A stretch of 64,000 nt of DNA, taken from Ramazzottius varieornatus (Eukaryota > Tardigrada > Eutardigrada > Parachela > Ramazzottiidae). The stretch spans positions 4,250,174 to 4,314,173 of the forward strand of contig BDGG01000003.1 of NCBI GenBank assembly GCA_001949185.1, read 5' to 3'. The notes beneath the pieces are model-generated. The model did no database searches. It saw only the letters and a list, made by a program, of their open reading frames with translations, and was not told where the DNA came from. Both the position numbers and the translations under genes were made by a program. Positions 25,409-37,400 of the stretch are shown here, in pieces. Every line of letters begins with the position of its first letter. Position 1 is the first letter of the stretch.

Positions 25409-28400
25409 TCAGACCGTGGTAGTCGGTTGCAGCAGTTGGTGGCCGTCTTCCAGGAAGGTGTATTGGTCCATAGGACGAAGCTCGCAGGAATAGCGATGCA
25501 TATCGAAGGCTTCTTGATGTGACAGACGAATAGGACGTCGTCCATCATCATCCGAGTGTGGCGGACTCGGGAAGTGGATGTGAGGCTGGTGCTTCCGCGC
25601 AAACCTTGCGGTGTGCGAAGAATGAGGTACGTCTTCCACACTGCTTGGACTGCTGGAAGAACCAGCTGGCGGACCACTTCGGGCTCTGACTAGGGACGCT
25701 GTTCCCATGTGCCGAGAGCGAGTCGGAGGCCGGCGTCGTGGCGCCGGCTTGGGACGGTTCTTGTGAAGGTTGATGTTGAGCCGTTGGAGGTTATCCGAAT
25801 CGGAAGTGACGCTTCCGTTGCTCGTTCGTGGAATGGATTGTCTTTGGAAGGTTCCTTCACCTGCAAAGATTCCGAGATAAATATGCACTAGTGAAATCAG
25901 TAATGTTATCAAACAGAGAAAACATAAACACAAATTTGCATCGCATTCGGCAATAGAATTCGCAGCTCGAGACACAAGATCGTTTTCTCAAGTGGCGCAC
26001 GCTTTCAGTTAATAACACCGAAAAGATGCGCCGCTTGGATAAGGAACTTTGCCGAGTTTGTCCACGGGGCGCAGCGTGTACGTGTCATTAGATAGAACCG
26101 TGCGCCACCTGAAAAGCTGAGTTGTCGAGTGTGGTTGCCAACCACTCTATAAAAAGTTTGTATGTGAAAAGGTTGGGTTTTCAGAAGTTGGAATTACGCC
26201 GCCTACCGTCGGTGTGTTTCAGGTTGCTGCCAGAGAAGCCCGAATCCGGAGTACTATCATCTCTCTTGATGACACGGACACTCCGTGGAGTTTGGTAGTG
26301 CGTGTCGATTTCGTGAAGACTGATGTTGTTAGTTCGAATGGTGGTGTTCAGTCGCTTTGGAGACCCGTAAGGCGGGGGACTGATCATCAAGTCGTTGTTA
26401 CATATGGGCGGACGCCACTGCTGGGGAGTGCCTCCCAGCGATACCGGCGTACGATGATTCGGATCGGAGAACTCATTAATGGTTTTCCAGGGTGTCTGCT
26501 GAAACGATGAACTCTTTCGAGGTGTGAGGTAGTCCAAGTGGTGGCTGATGAGTCGCCTGTTGTTCGTCAAGTCCCGATCTACAAGATGAAAAATCTTCAA
26601 AACTGAACGGATGTTTTTCTCTCTGGTAAGAAGAGATCGTACTTACCGTTTGATGGATATTTATGACTTCTGCGTCGTTTAACCAACACAGCGGCAGCTG
26701 CAATCAGCAACAGTGCAAAGATGGTTCCACCGACAGCTGCTGAAATCTTAGGAGGGTCTTCATGGAAGGATCGAACAGACTGTTCTTTCCTCACGATGAC
26801 TTCCGGCAGCATTGCATCTGTGGCGAGCAATGAGTTTTATACCATGAGCCAGTATATTAATTTTACGGAAATATTTCACAAAGTTGCGCACTGTCGGCTT
26901 ACCACCGTTTTCTGTGAGAGTCCCGAAGACGTATTCCCGCTCAGTAACACCTGCGTCATTCACAGCTCGTAGTTTCATTCTGTAGGCTTTCTGGGGCTCC
27001 AGGTCGGGAATAGTGATGCTTTCGGCATTGCCTGGAATCTGGTCGCCATATCGTACCCATTCTTTCTCGGAGTAGGCTTGGTACTGGATGCCGAAAGTCT
27101 TGATGGGACAACCTCCGTCTTTCCAGGCAGAAAGGAAAACGATGACGGAAGTTGTGTTCGGGAAGATGAGGCTCTGCAAGTCCGACGAGATGGCAACTGG
27201 AATACCACACCGTTAAGTCGCTTGTCTGATCCTGATAGTAATGTATAACTTTTTCTACAGTACTAACCTTGTCCAGGAATGCTAGCTCTGACACTGGTGG
27301 ATGCTTCGCTAGTGCCGATGTCATTGTAAGCCGTGATGTAGGCCGAGTACGAGTGACCACACAGAAGGTTCTTGAGAGTGTAAGTCTGAAAGTTTGCCGG
27401 AAGTGTAATGCTCTTCCACGGCTCGTCAGCGGACTTATAGTACAGCGTGTATCCCTTGACTGTACTTCCTCCATCGTAAAGAACCTTCCAGCTGACCACA
27501 ACGCTATTGTCTGTGACTGAAGTCACCGACATGTTTGGTGGCATCGGAGATCCTAAAGCAGAAACCGACCTGTATGAATCTATGGTCTTACGTTTAAGTT
27601 CTTGCTAAAACGGTTCCGAAGTTCACTTACGTTGAACAATTAAAGTGACATCGACAGCGTCCTCTCCGTAGGTGTTCTTAACGCGACAAGTGAAAACACC
27701 GGAATCAGACGGCTGGTTCTTCACTATCTTCAGCGAGCCATTGAGAAAAATTTCTCGATTGTCACCCCCTTTCACCAATCGATTTCTGTAATCAAGACAT
27801 TGCAGGGTGAGCTTGTCAACATACAGCAATCCATTTGGGAGCTCAGCAAACAGGTTTGCCTAGAGTTTTGGTGAGGGCTCCTCTCACCACCGGCACCACC
27901 GATGGGCTCATCTCACCACCGGTTTTAATTGACAAACCACCGATGGGCTTTTCTCACCACCACTAATATATTTAAACTTCTGACACCACCCACGGCTCAT
28001 CGCACCACCATCCAGAATTTTATTTCAATTGGAGGCGACCGAAATACTTGAAACTATGTAGTACGTCAGAAATTTGTCGCTGGGAGAATACATCAGCCGG
28101 TAGGATGACAAAGAACTTTAGAAGTACCACAGTGTACATACTCATTTGGACAGACACAGGTATTCAAGAACGAAGATTTCCGGACGACCCTGCGATCGGC
28201 GTTAGGTTGTGGCTCCGGTGCCTATTGGGCCAAATACGCCACCGGGTCGTCCGGCGTAATGAAAGTAACGTTGTCCTGGTAGTTTAGAGCAACTCGCACG
28301 GCTGCGCCACCCTTTCGTGGTGGTGGTGGTGGTGGTGGTGGTGAACTTGTGATTTTCTGGTTCATCTCATCACATTTCGTTTAATTAAAGAAGTGGTGAG

Positions 28401-31400
28401 AAGAGCTCATCGGTGGCGTGCCAGTTAAAACCGGTGGTGTCGGTGGTGAGAGGAGCCCTCACCTAGAGTTTTCTTCCTGCTAGCGCGCTTTTGCAGTGTA
28501 TTGACTCGTAGTGTGCGCCGCTTGGAAATAACTTTCCCAAATTTGCCATAGTGGCGCATATACCCGGAGCCAAAAGCTGGAAGAGTGCGCCACGTGGAAA
28601 AACGTTCTCGACGACCTTGTTTGCCTGGGTCCTTATGTGCCTTCGAAAGAGGCATGATTGAACTTACCCTTGCCACCATTGTACAGCTACTGGTTCTGGG
28701 TACCCCACTCCAGTACAAGGTAAGATAGCCGACTGTCCTGTAGGTACGCTTGTGATCGTACTGAACGAAGCAATGCGAGCTGGACCAGTTGACGTGGGCG
28801 TGACTTTTACACGAAAACTGGGTGCACTTTCACCAACATCGGTCTCTGCCGTCACCCAGACTTCATACTCGGTGTCCGTCATTAAGCCAGCGAACTCAAA
28901 CTTGTTCACGTAAACCATCCGCTTCTTTTCTTTATGGCCACCCACAGGCCGCATGTAGACGTTGTAGTTCTTGATGATGCCATTCTTCTCTTTCGGTTCA
29001 GTCCAGCTGACCAAAACGGAAGTCGGGGAGATGGACCAGGCCTTGATCTCGGCTGGATGTGACGGCACTATTTAAAAATCAAACAATCGAATATCAGCGG
29101 TGGTTGTACCAAAATTGAAAATAAAACTGGCACGTCGCCAAACGAATTCGTCCAGATTGTTTTCTGAAGTAGCGCACGATCTCACAACAGAAATGTGCGC
29201 CACTTCAGATAGCGATCTGGGTGAAATTGTTTTGACCTCATCTCAACTGGTGAAAAATGACTTTTGTTTAAAATATTAAATTTTGTTTAAAATATTACCG
29301 TCAGGAAACGTTTGGGCAAATACGGCAACGCTCGCCGGTCCTTCGCCTTTCTCGGTAAAGGCCAGCACTTGAATGGTATAATTGGTAAACTTCTTCAAGT
29401 CATCAATGACGCAGCTGCCATCTTGAACAGGCTTAACGATGGATTGGGAAGTCCAATCTGCAAAGACAAGCTCAATTCATTCCCGTAGTCCGTCGGACTC
29501 ATCGTTCATCTCTCAAAGACTGAACACCGACCATCGCGAGGCTTGTATAGGACTTTGTATCCCAGGAGGACGCCGTTGATCGACTCCGGCGGCAACTGCT
29601 CCCATGTTATCGATATCCGCTGGGGCGATTCCGGATTTGCAGCCACCAATCTCGGCGCATCACTCGGTACTATTGGGGTTCAAGAAAGGAAACCAGGGTT
29701 GCGGTAGTCAAGGGACACAAGCACTGAGAATTTATTTTTCGATTTCGTTCACATTTTTGTAAATCTATTTATTGTTTTCCTCTGGAATATTTTTCGCGTA
29801 TAATTACCGTCTTCTAGGGTCCATACGGTCGTTGGGTCCGTCTTAGGTCCACTTCCGATGGTATTGTACGCTTGAATGACCACGATATACGCGGTGTACT
29901 TCCGAAGGTCCATCAACGTCACACTCTCTTCCCGTTTCCCATCCGACTGGATCTTCTTGTAGACGAAATTCTCGCTCGAGTTCACGGCTTTATACTCAAT
30001 CACATAGCCCTGTATCGCGCCATTATGAGTCTCTGCTGGCGGTGGTTTCCAGGTCAAGTTGATGGTGGTGGACGTGGGCGACGTGAGTCTGACGTCCTGT
30101 GGGACCCCTGATGGCCTTTCTTCGTCAGTCACAATCTGGACGACCTGGCTAGGCTCGCTCTGACCAAGCGCATTCTCGGCCCGGACACGGATATCATAAC
30201 GAGTGGCTGGATGCAGATTGTTCAGCGTGTATCTGGTACTGTTCCCTGGGGCGTGCTCACGTTTCATTCCATCATGTGTCCATAAGTCCGTTTGACGTTT
30301 CCATTCTAGGATGAAGTTGATGACGGGACTGTTGCCGTCATAGCCGGCTGACCACTCCAACTGAGCCATGCGGCTGTTGATGGCTGCCATATTCACTCCT
30401 GATGGCTTCTCAGCCACTTCTTGAACCAGTAGCTCGACCTTCCTAGTCCTCGATCCGAATTCGTTACTCTTTAATCACAGCACCAAGTTTAGAGAACCCC
30501 GTCGTGAATGGCAGCTCGGCGAAGAAACTCGATCGGAGCGTTTTACCAAGTGGCGCACGCTTTCGGCCAAAATCATCGGTAACGTGCGCCACTTCGCAAA
30601 ACGATCGACCCGAGTTTATTTGCCAAGTTCTCCAGTTTTCTCTTCAGGTTCATACATACCGCTTTACATGAGTATACACCCGAGTCACTTCGTTGAGATC
30701 GCGATATTCTGACTGTGGACTTCCAGCTTTCAGTAAGGTTCTGCACATGGATATTCAAGCGATCGTAGGCCCCCTCTTTCAATGACTTCCCTTTGTAAAA
30801 CCAGTGGACTGTTATATTGGGTTCTCCATAGGCCTGGCATTCTAGAGCGGCGCCACTTCCTAAGGTGACCGTCACTGTTTCTTGTTCTTGAAGGAAGTAT
30901 GCTGGCGCTACGGAACAGAAACCATGTCAGTCACACCTCAAAATAGATTCTTGGCACACAAACTCAGCCAGGTAATTTTAACTGGTGACGCACGCTTTCA
31001 TCCATTAATACTGCACACGTGCGTCACTTGGGAAAACGATCTGGTCGAATTTGTTTATCAAGTTTCCAATTCTTCTTTGGATATCGTTTGATTGTCGTAC
31101 CTTTGACGGTCAGGTGGACAATTTTGCTGATAATTGGACCAATACCGTTGAAAGCTTGGCATAAATAGCGACCTGTGGAAGAAAAATCAATATTGGGGTT
31201 ATGTAAGGTTATGATTGGGATATCATGAAGGTTCGATCAGTACCTTCGTCACTTCGTTGGACGTCTCGCATGACCAAGGTGCCATTTTCGAAGAGGTGAG
31301 ATCTGTCATTTGCCACAGGTGCGTAATTCTCAGGAGACACGCCTGGGACGGCCCTCAGCCACTCGACAACAGGTTTCGGGTTGCCGTTTGCTTGGCAAGT

Positions 31401-34400
31401 CATATTTAAATTTGCATTCTGAAGAGCAAACGCTTTGCTGCTCGGTTCGTGTACCCAGTGGACTGGAACTGAAAAGGGTCAAAATATTATTTACTGAAAC
31501 TGCCCGCTTTTCTCTTATTGATGGAATAATTTACCATTGACAACGAGCTTGGCGGTTTTGGCATCTTGAGCAGCTTCGGCATCTCGATTTCTGGCCGCGC
31601 AAGTATAGTTGCCGCTATGCCGGACATTGAGGCTGGAGATGGACAGGAAGCTGGCGAACTCGTCGATGTTGGTCAAGGAAATGTCCAGCAGCGCCGCCGA
31701 TGCCGTCGTTAAACGCTGATTGTCTTTGTACCATTCAATTGTAATTGGAGGATCGCCCTTGCTGACTACACAGGAAACGCGGACACGGGCCAGCGGTCTA
31801 AAAGGAAGAAAGCACTTGATGAGAACAGAAGGATTCACTGTGTGTGACTGAGTACAGGCATAATGATTTCGCCTATTGTTTATTGTGTCTAGTGAACTTA
31901 CGAAAGGTCGGACGGAAACGCTAATGGTTCAATACGAGGCGGCTGAATGATATCGAGATGATAGTCGAGCATGGGACCCGAGTATAGCCCAACATCCAAG
32001 GCCTTATCGACGTTCTTTATGAGCAGAGTGCCGTTGTTGGCGAAGATGCTCTGGCGGTGGTTGGCCGGAAGTACTTGGTTTTCTGCCGGAAAGAGCATTG
32101 TTAATTTATTCATGCAATAGGCAAAGAAGTCTCTTGGTGGGTACCAAGTGGTCTCGCAAGGAAAGAAGGATCATAGTTACCGCGACGCCACTCGGACTTG
32201 CCACTCTTCCATGCTGCCTTTCCCGCGGGCAAGTAAACGGACTGCTCGGCTATGGCAGTCACGTTCAGCAGCTGTCTTGAAGATGGCTGCTGTACTCCAT
32301 GGCCTTCTATCGTTGTAAGATAGCGTGATGGCCAGCTGTTCGTCGAAGATGTCACTTTTGATCCTGCAAGAAGAAAGAATCTTGTTGTCACAAATCACAA
32401 AATACCGCGCCGAAAAAAAAGCACCGCCCCGAAAAATATCAGAAAAGCCTCTTGCGAGCTCTCGGGAACGAACTTGGCGAATACCTCACGAACCTGCATA
32501 CATAGTCCCCATTTAACAGGCGAACACATGAGAATGTAGGTTTGTGACAGACAGGAACTTGTGTTTCTTTACACAGAAACCGCCGCACATTTCCGCATGG
32601 ACTTTTCTGGATGTCTTTCAATAGCCACCATTATATTCATTTTGGTCAATGACGGCTTGGTTTCGGATCATCACCTGGTGCGCCGCGTGGCGCTCCAGAC
32701 GTCGACACGCCTGGTAAAGTGTCAACAGAGGAAATGGCCATGCCGGCTATTGTTTTAAGTGCTCCCCTAGTGGAATATCAAACAACCATGCAGATTAAGA
32801 GTCTTCCACTCGACTGTACTTGCATAGAATTGATCAACGGACTTTGCATTTTTGCCATTGAACCGTTAGCTCAAATATCCCCATTGTAAGTGGAACCCCA
32901 ATTGCAATCTCAACGTCCCCGATGCAAACTCTTTCGTCCAGTGTGAAATTCCCAATGGAGGCTAATTACTGTCAGCGACATCCAGCAATTAGTTTCGAGG
33001 TTAATGCCTTCGACACTTTATCAAGGCGAGATGAATGTATGAACGATTAATTACCCCCCGTTCATACATCAGATGCAGATTAACTACTGTGATAAAATGG
33101 TTCCCACTTTGTGCCCGAATATTTTCCTAGCCAACGCAGCAAATGTTTCATGCGGCGCGGTGTATCAGTTTTCTCCTCCTGAAGATGACAATCTGGTTGC
33201 CCAGAATTTGAGCAGGTTTCTTTGATAGGTTAAACCTCCTCAGGAAAACATCAAACGCCACACCTCCTCAAGGATAAAAAAAACAAAACAAAGATGAGAG
33301 CTCGGCTAATGAAAGGGACAAGATCGCTTCCCCAAGTGGCGCACTTCCATTCAACAACTAGAACACGTGCGATGTGAGATAGCAAGCTGGTTGAATTTAT
33401 TTTCCGACGTTCCACTTCCTTCCGGAAATATCGTGAGAATTTGGGAGTCATCAAGACGTTACAGGAGCTATTGAGAAACCCTCCCGGAATATTTGTCTAT
33501 AATTATTTCCGTAACACAGGCCACATTTGTCTTTATCGCGAATTTCCTTTCTCAATTTTAAGGTTCAGCTGGCAGGAAATGCCCTTATTTGCACCGGTAT
33601 ATACGGAAGTCCTTTCAGTTCTCGCGAATAAACGAGAACAAACTGACCGTTTCATATCGAGATGCATCGGACAATGGTCGGACTTGAACAGGGAATTTTG
33701 AACTAGACCGACACGGAAGAAAGAGCTGGAAAGTAACAACGAGTGTGGGCAAACAATTTGATCAAAGGACTTGACTTTTGACACGGCGTTGGATATGCCG
33801 TCGATGACACAGGTCGACCTGTCTGTCACGACCAGCAGATGGTCATATTTCGCCACATAACTAAATTCAATACACATTATCCATTTCCCAATTCTCAGAG
33901 AATATACAACACATCCATCTATATCTTCCTCTGCGGTAGATCGAAGCTGGGGTGCACTTTCGGGCTCTGCTGTAAAAGCAACATTTGCATAAGCTTTTGT
34001 TTCATCATAACATATCGAGCGGAATGCGGGAGACCGGGAAAAAACGTCCACCCACTTACACACTCCTCGGCATGCACAGAGTACGATGCGCGAGTATGCA
34101 GGTTCACGAAACCTCCCATTTCGTATGTCGTCATATTGTCCCGTCAGCGAATGTTACGCTATGAAATGCGGGTTGCATATTTGTCCAAAGAAAAGGGTTT
34201 GGATTGTTATTTCAATGTAATGTGGACAGATATTGTGTAACAGCACGTCAGGCCGCCACCATTAGAATTAAAAGGCCCATTGGTCACTTTGTAGTGCTTT
34301 GTGAAAGGGAGAGGAACAACGTTGGCCTTAATGGACGTCCTGCTGATTTACTCACTGTAAAATTCTTGTTTGCCTACCAAATAGGGAGGAAATGGAAAGA

Positions 34401-37400
34401 TAGGCCAGTCGAGATCACTGGCGAACCCCTAGGGCCGAATTGTCCTGCTTCCAACTACATCCCGGCAAAATATATCGATTGCTAGTTGGTCAATGGCGAT
34501 TTGTATGTTTACCGGCTAAGATAATAATCAAATTAAGTCCATTCGCAATTTTGCACTGCAAGAGAACGCCAAGAATGTTTGTCTCCATATCTCTCAAATG
34601 AGCGTCCACTTCGACATGTCGTGTAAATTTCAGTCGCAGCTGCCACCCGACTTCTAGACAATCGCTCTCAAGGTCCATCCATTACAGTAATTTTGTTTTC
34701 ACACGATATATTAATTGAGACTGTCTCTAGATCACTCTCAAAATATTCGTCGAGCAAGTCAGGATGGGGAGTGCATTGCGGACAATGGAAGAAAGGACGT
34801 TCGCAAGTTGAAGTGGAGAACCATTAGCGGGGACCTTCTTGATCGATCTGACAGACTTCAGAGCATGTCATAATCGTAGATCAATCTATGGGAGCTTGGT
34901 TGTTTTTGAGCTGTTTGAGGTCGTGAACCATTACAAATCTGTTGTGTCCAAAGGGATCTGTCAAGTGGCTTCTCCCACGGTCATTTAGTTTGACCATCCG
35001 GTCAGCAAGCCACACGCGCAATGCCGCCTGATCATTGAAACCCTCACTTTGCCTTTCCGCACCTTAATAATACTCCATTAAATCCATATTTCGCCACTCG
35101 TCACCACACGTGCAAGCCAAAACAGGCTGGGTGGCAATTAATAATGCAGGCCAGAATCCGATAATCGTAATTGATGTTGGATAAGGTGGAGGGAACGTCA
35201 CGTCGAAGCCTAACGGCGAGTCGGCCATGTCGAGGGAGTCAGTCACTCATACACTGTGCCTGTATGACGTCATCGCGGTAAGCAAAAATCAGGGATGACC
35301 AACTTAGCAGCCATGCCCAACTCGTCTCTGTCTCCTTTATATAAAGCAGAGCCAAGCTGGTCACTCTAAAATTCCTACGGGCTACTTCAAAAGCACCCCG
35401 ATGCCTCTTTCGGACCTTCCCTCATTTCTCTTCCTTCACCCTCATGATTTCAATGGACGTTCACTCATGCGAACCGGACATTCTCCTTACAATATCTCTT
35501 CTTCAAACGACTCAAAGGACCCTTCTGTCAGCCGCACAACGCGCTTCAGTAGTGTCCATTCATTCAAGCAGAAGAATGGACCAAGTTGCTTTTCCACCGA
35601 TCATCAGCAGCCGTTGCGCCATCGCCCTCCGCTGAGACTCGCCTTCTCTTCTGCCGTCAAAATATATTCTTCCAATATCCGCAACACTTTTCGCACTAGA
35701 AACACAAACAACAACACCCATCAATGACGCGCACTGCTGCGCAACAGCCACACCAAAGTCTTCGCCTTTCTATCCCAGCGCCTCAAATAATAACAGCTTG
35801 AATACACCGCCAACCATAACACCATAAGCTCCGTTACGCATTTCCACATTGCACATTAATTTTGGGGAAAAAACCGTATATCGTTTCTTTCTAATGTTCT
35901 GCAAAGACTTTGGGGAGCCAGGAGCTGAAGGAATAGCGCAGTCACAGCAATCTGGGTCAATGAAATCTGGCTCGTCGGCAGATAATCGTACACTTTGTAA
36001 AATTAGCACCTCGTTACTAAGTCAAATCGATATGCAACTGTGCTTTGTCTAGGGAAGAAAAAGCCGTCGGAAGGCAATGGACTTGGAGTGAAGCGTGCCC
36101 GTGTGAGCACCATAGTTGCGTGTGGAGGATTTTGTCGGTGGCAAATGTCCGGTTGGGACAAGTGAGAAAGGCTTCGTGAATGCACTCATTTATATTGTAC
36201 ATGTTCAAAAAGATGCCGGTATGGAAAACCTGTCACATCTCACCGAAATGTAGGACAACGTGTTTCCTTAAACACAAAATGGAAGCAACTTAAGTATATC
36301 GGGCGCATAAAGAGCATCGTCCCACTGGTTGTCTGACAAGTTCACTTAGGAAAATCATTTGCTAGTCAGCACGGCCAACGTTTACACAAGCGGAAGAATT
36401 TGCTTCTTTTCTTGTTTGCCGTGTTTGCTCAAGGTAAAAGGCAAGTCAATCAAGCAGAAGCCCCCCTCTTCCACAAGACTTCAACTACTTCAACGTCCAC
36501 TGATGTAATCGAGCAAAGAAACCACATGTAACATCTGAGACGTTCTCAAGGAGGAGCTGGAAAACCTTGTGCAAGTTTACCGCGGGGCGTTATATGACGC
36601 TTCATATCGCTCAATTAATTCCTGTTCGTCGCCATAAACTATAAATTTGCCGCAACATGCTTTCTAAATTTTCTCGATTCCCAAAACTTCTTGGGGACTA
36701 CGTAGAAGCTGGTCAAACGAACGTACAGTATCGTTATCGGAAGTGGCGCACATTCCCATTAATGCCACTAACTGGAAGGGTCGCTGCTCTGAAAAATAGT
36801 CTGGTTTAAATCATGTTAGGCCGTCTCAAAATTGTAAGACTGTTCCAGGTTTCAAAAATTGAAAGGAATGCGTGGGAGGTTGATGAGCTGGGCGTAGAGT
36901 CAGGATTCGTGCTTCCGGCTACATCGAAGGGTGTGACGTCATCGCGGACTTTTACGCCGCGTTACTTCCGGTTGACTTAATTAGCTAAGTGGAGACAACA
37001 AGTCACAGTTCCGCGCGGCAATCGATACCACTAAGTTTGTCTGTTTTTCTTTCTTCCACCCGAAATCAGTGGAGCAAGCCCAAATAACTTTTTTATCAGG
37101 GGGACTCCAGAGGAATCAAATTTTAATTGACAAAGAGTTATACTAGCTTTCACACATGCGGAATGGAAAGAAGATCCGCAGTAAGCGCTCGTTGTCCTTT
37201 CCGCCACCATCATCCCTCGCCGTTACTTTGTGTGGGACTGCATGCCGATTCTCGGTGGACCAACATAGTCAATTCCCCATATAACACAGTCCCGTCACGG
37301 AGATTAGCCCACACAGAAAGAAAAAACAATTTACAGCTGATTGCCGCAATGGAGTGCGACCATCACGTTTGCATTGCAGTGAGATTTGTGGAGTAAATTG

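Noticed and set aside
28317-28343. (GGT)n microsatellite as an independent feature
   Set aside because: It is part of the interior of the 594-bp foldback element.
32561-32758. Plus-strand ORF with a signal-peptide-like stretch (FSGCLSIATIIFILVNDG)
   Set aside because: Short, no downstream exon or conserved residues, inside Dscam intron 1 on the opposite strand.
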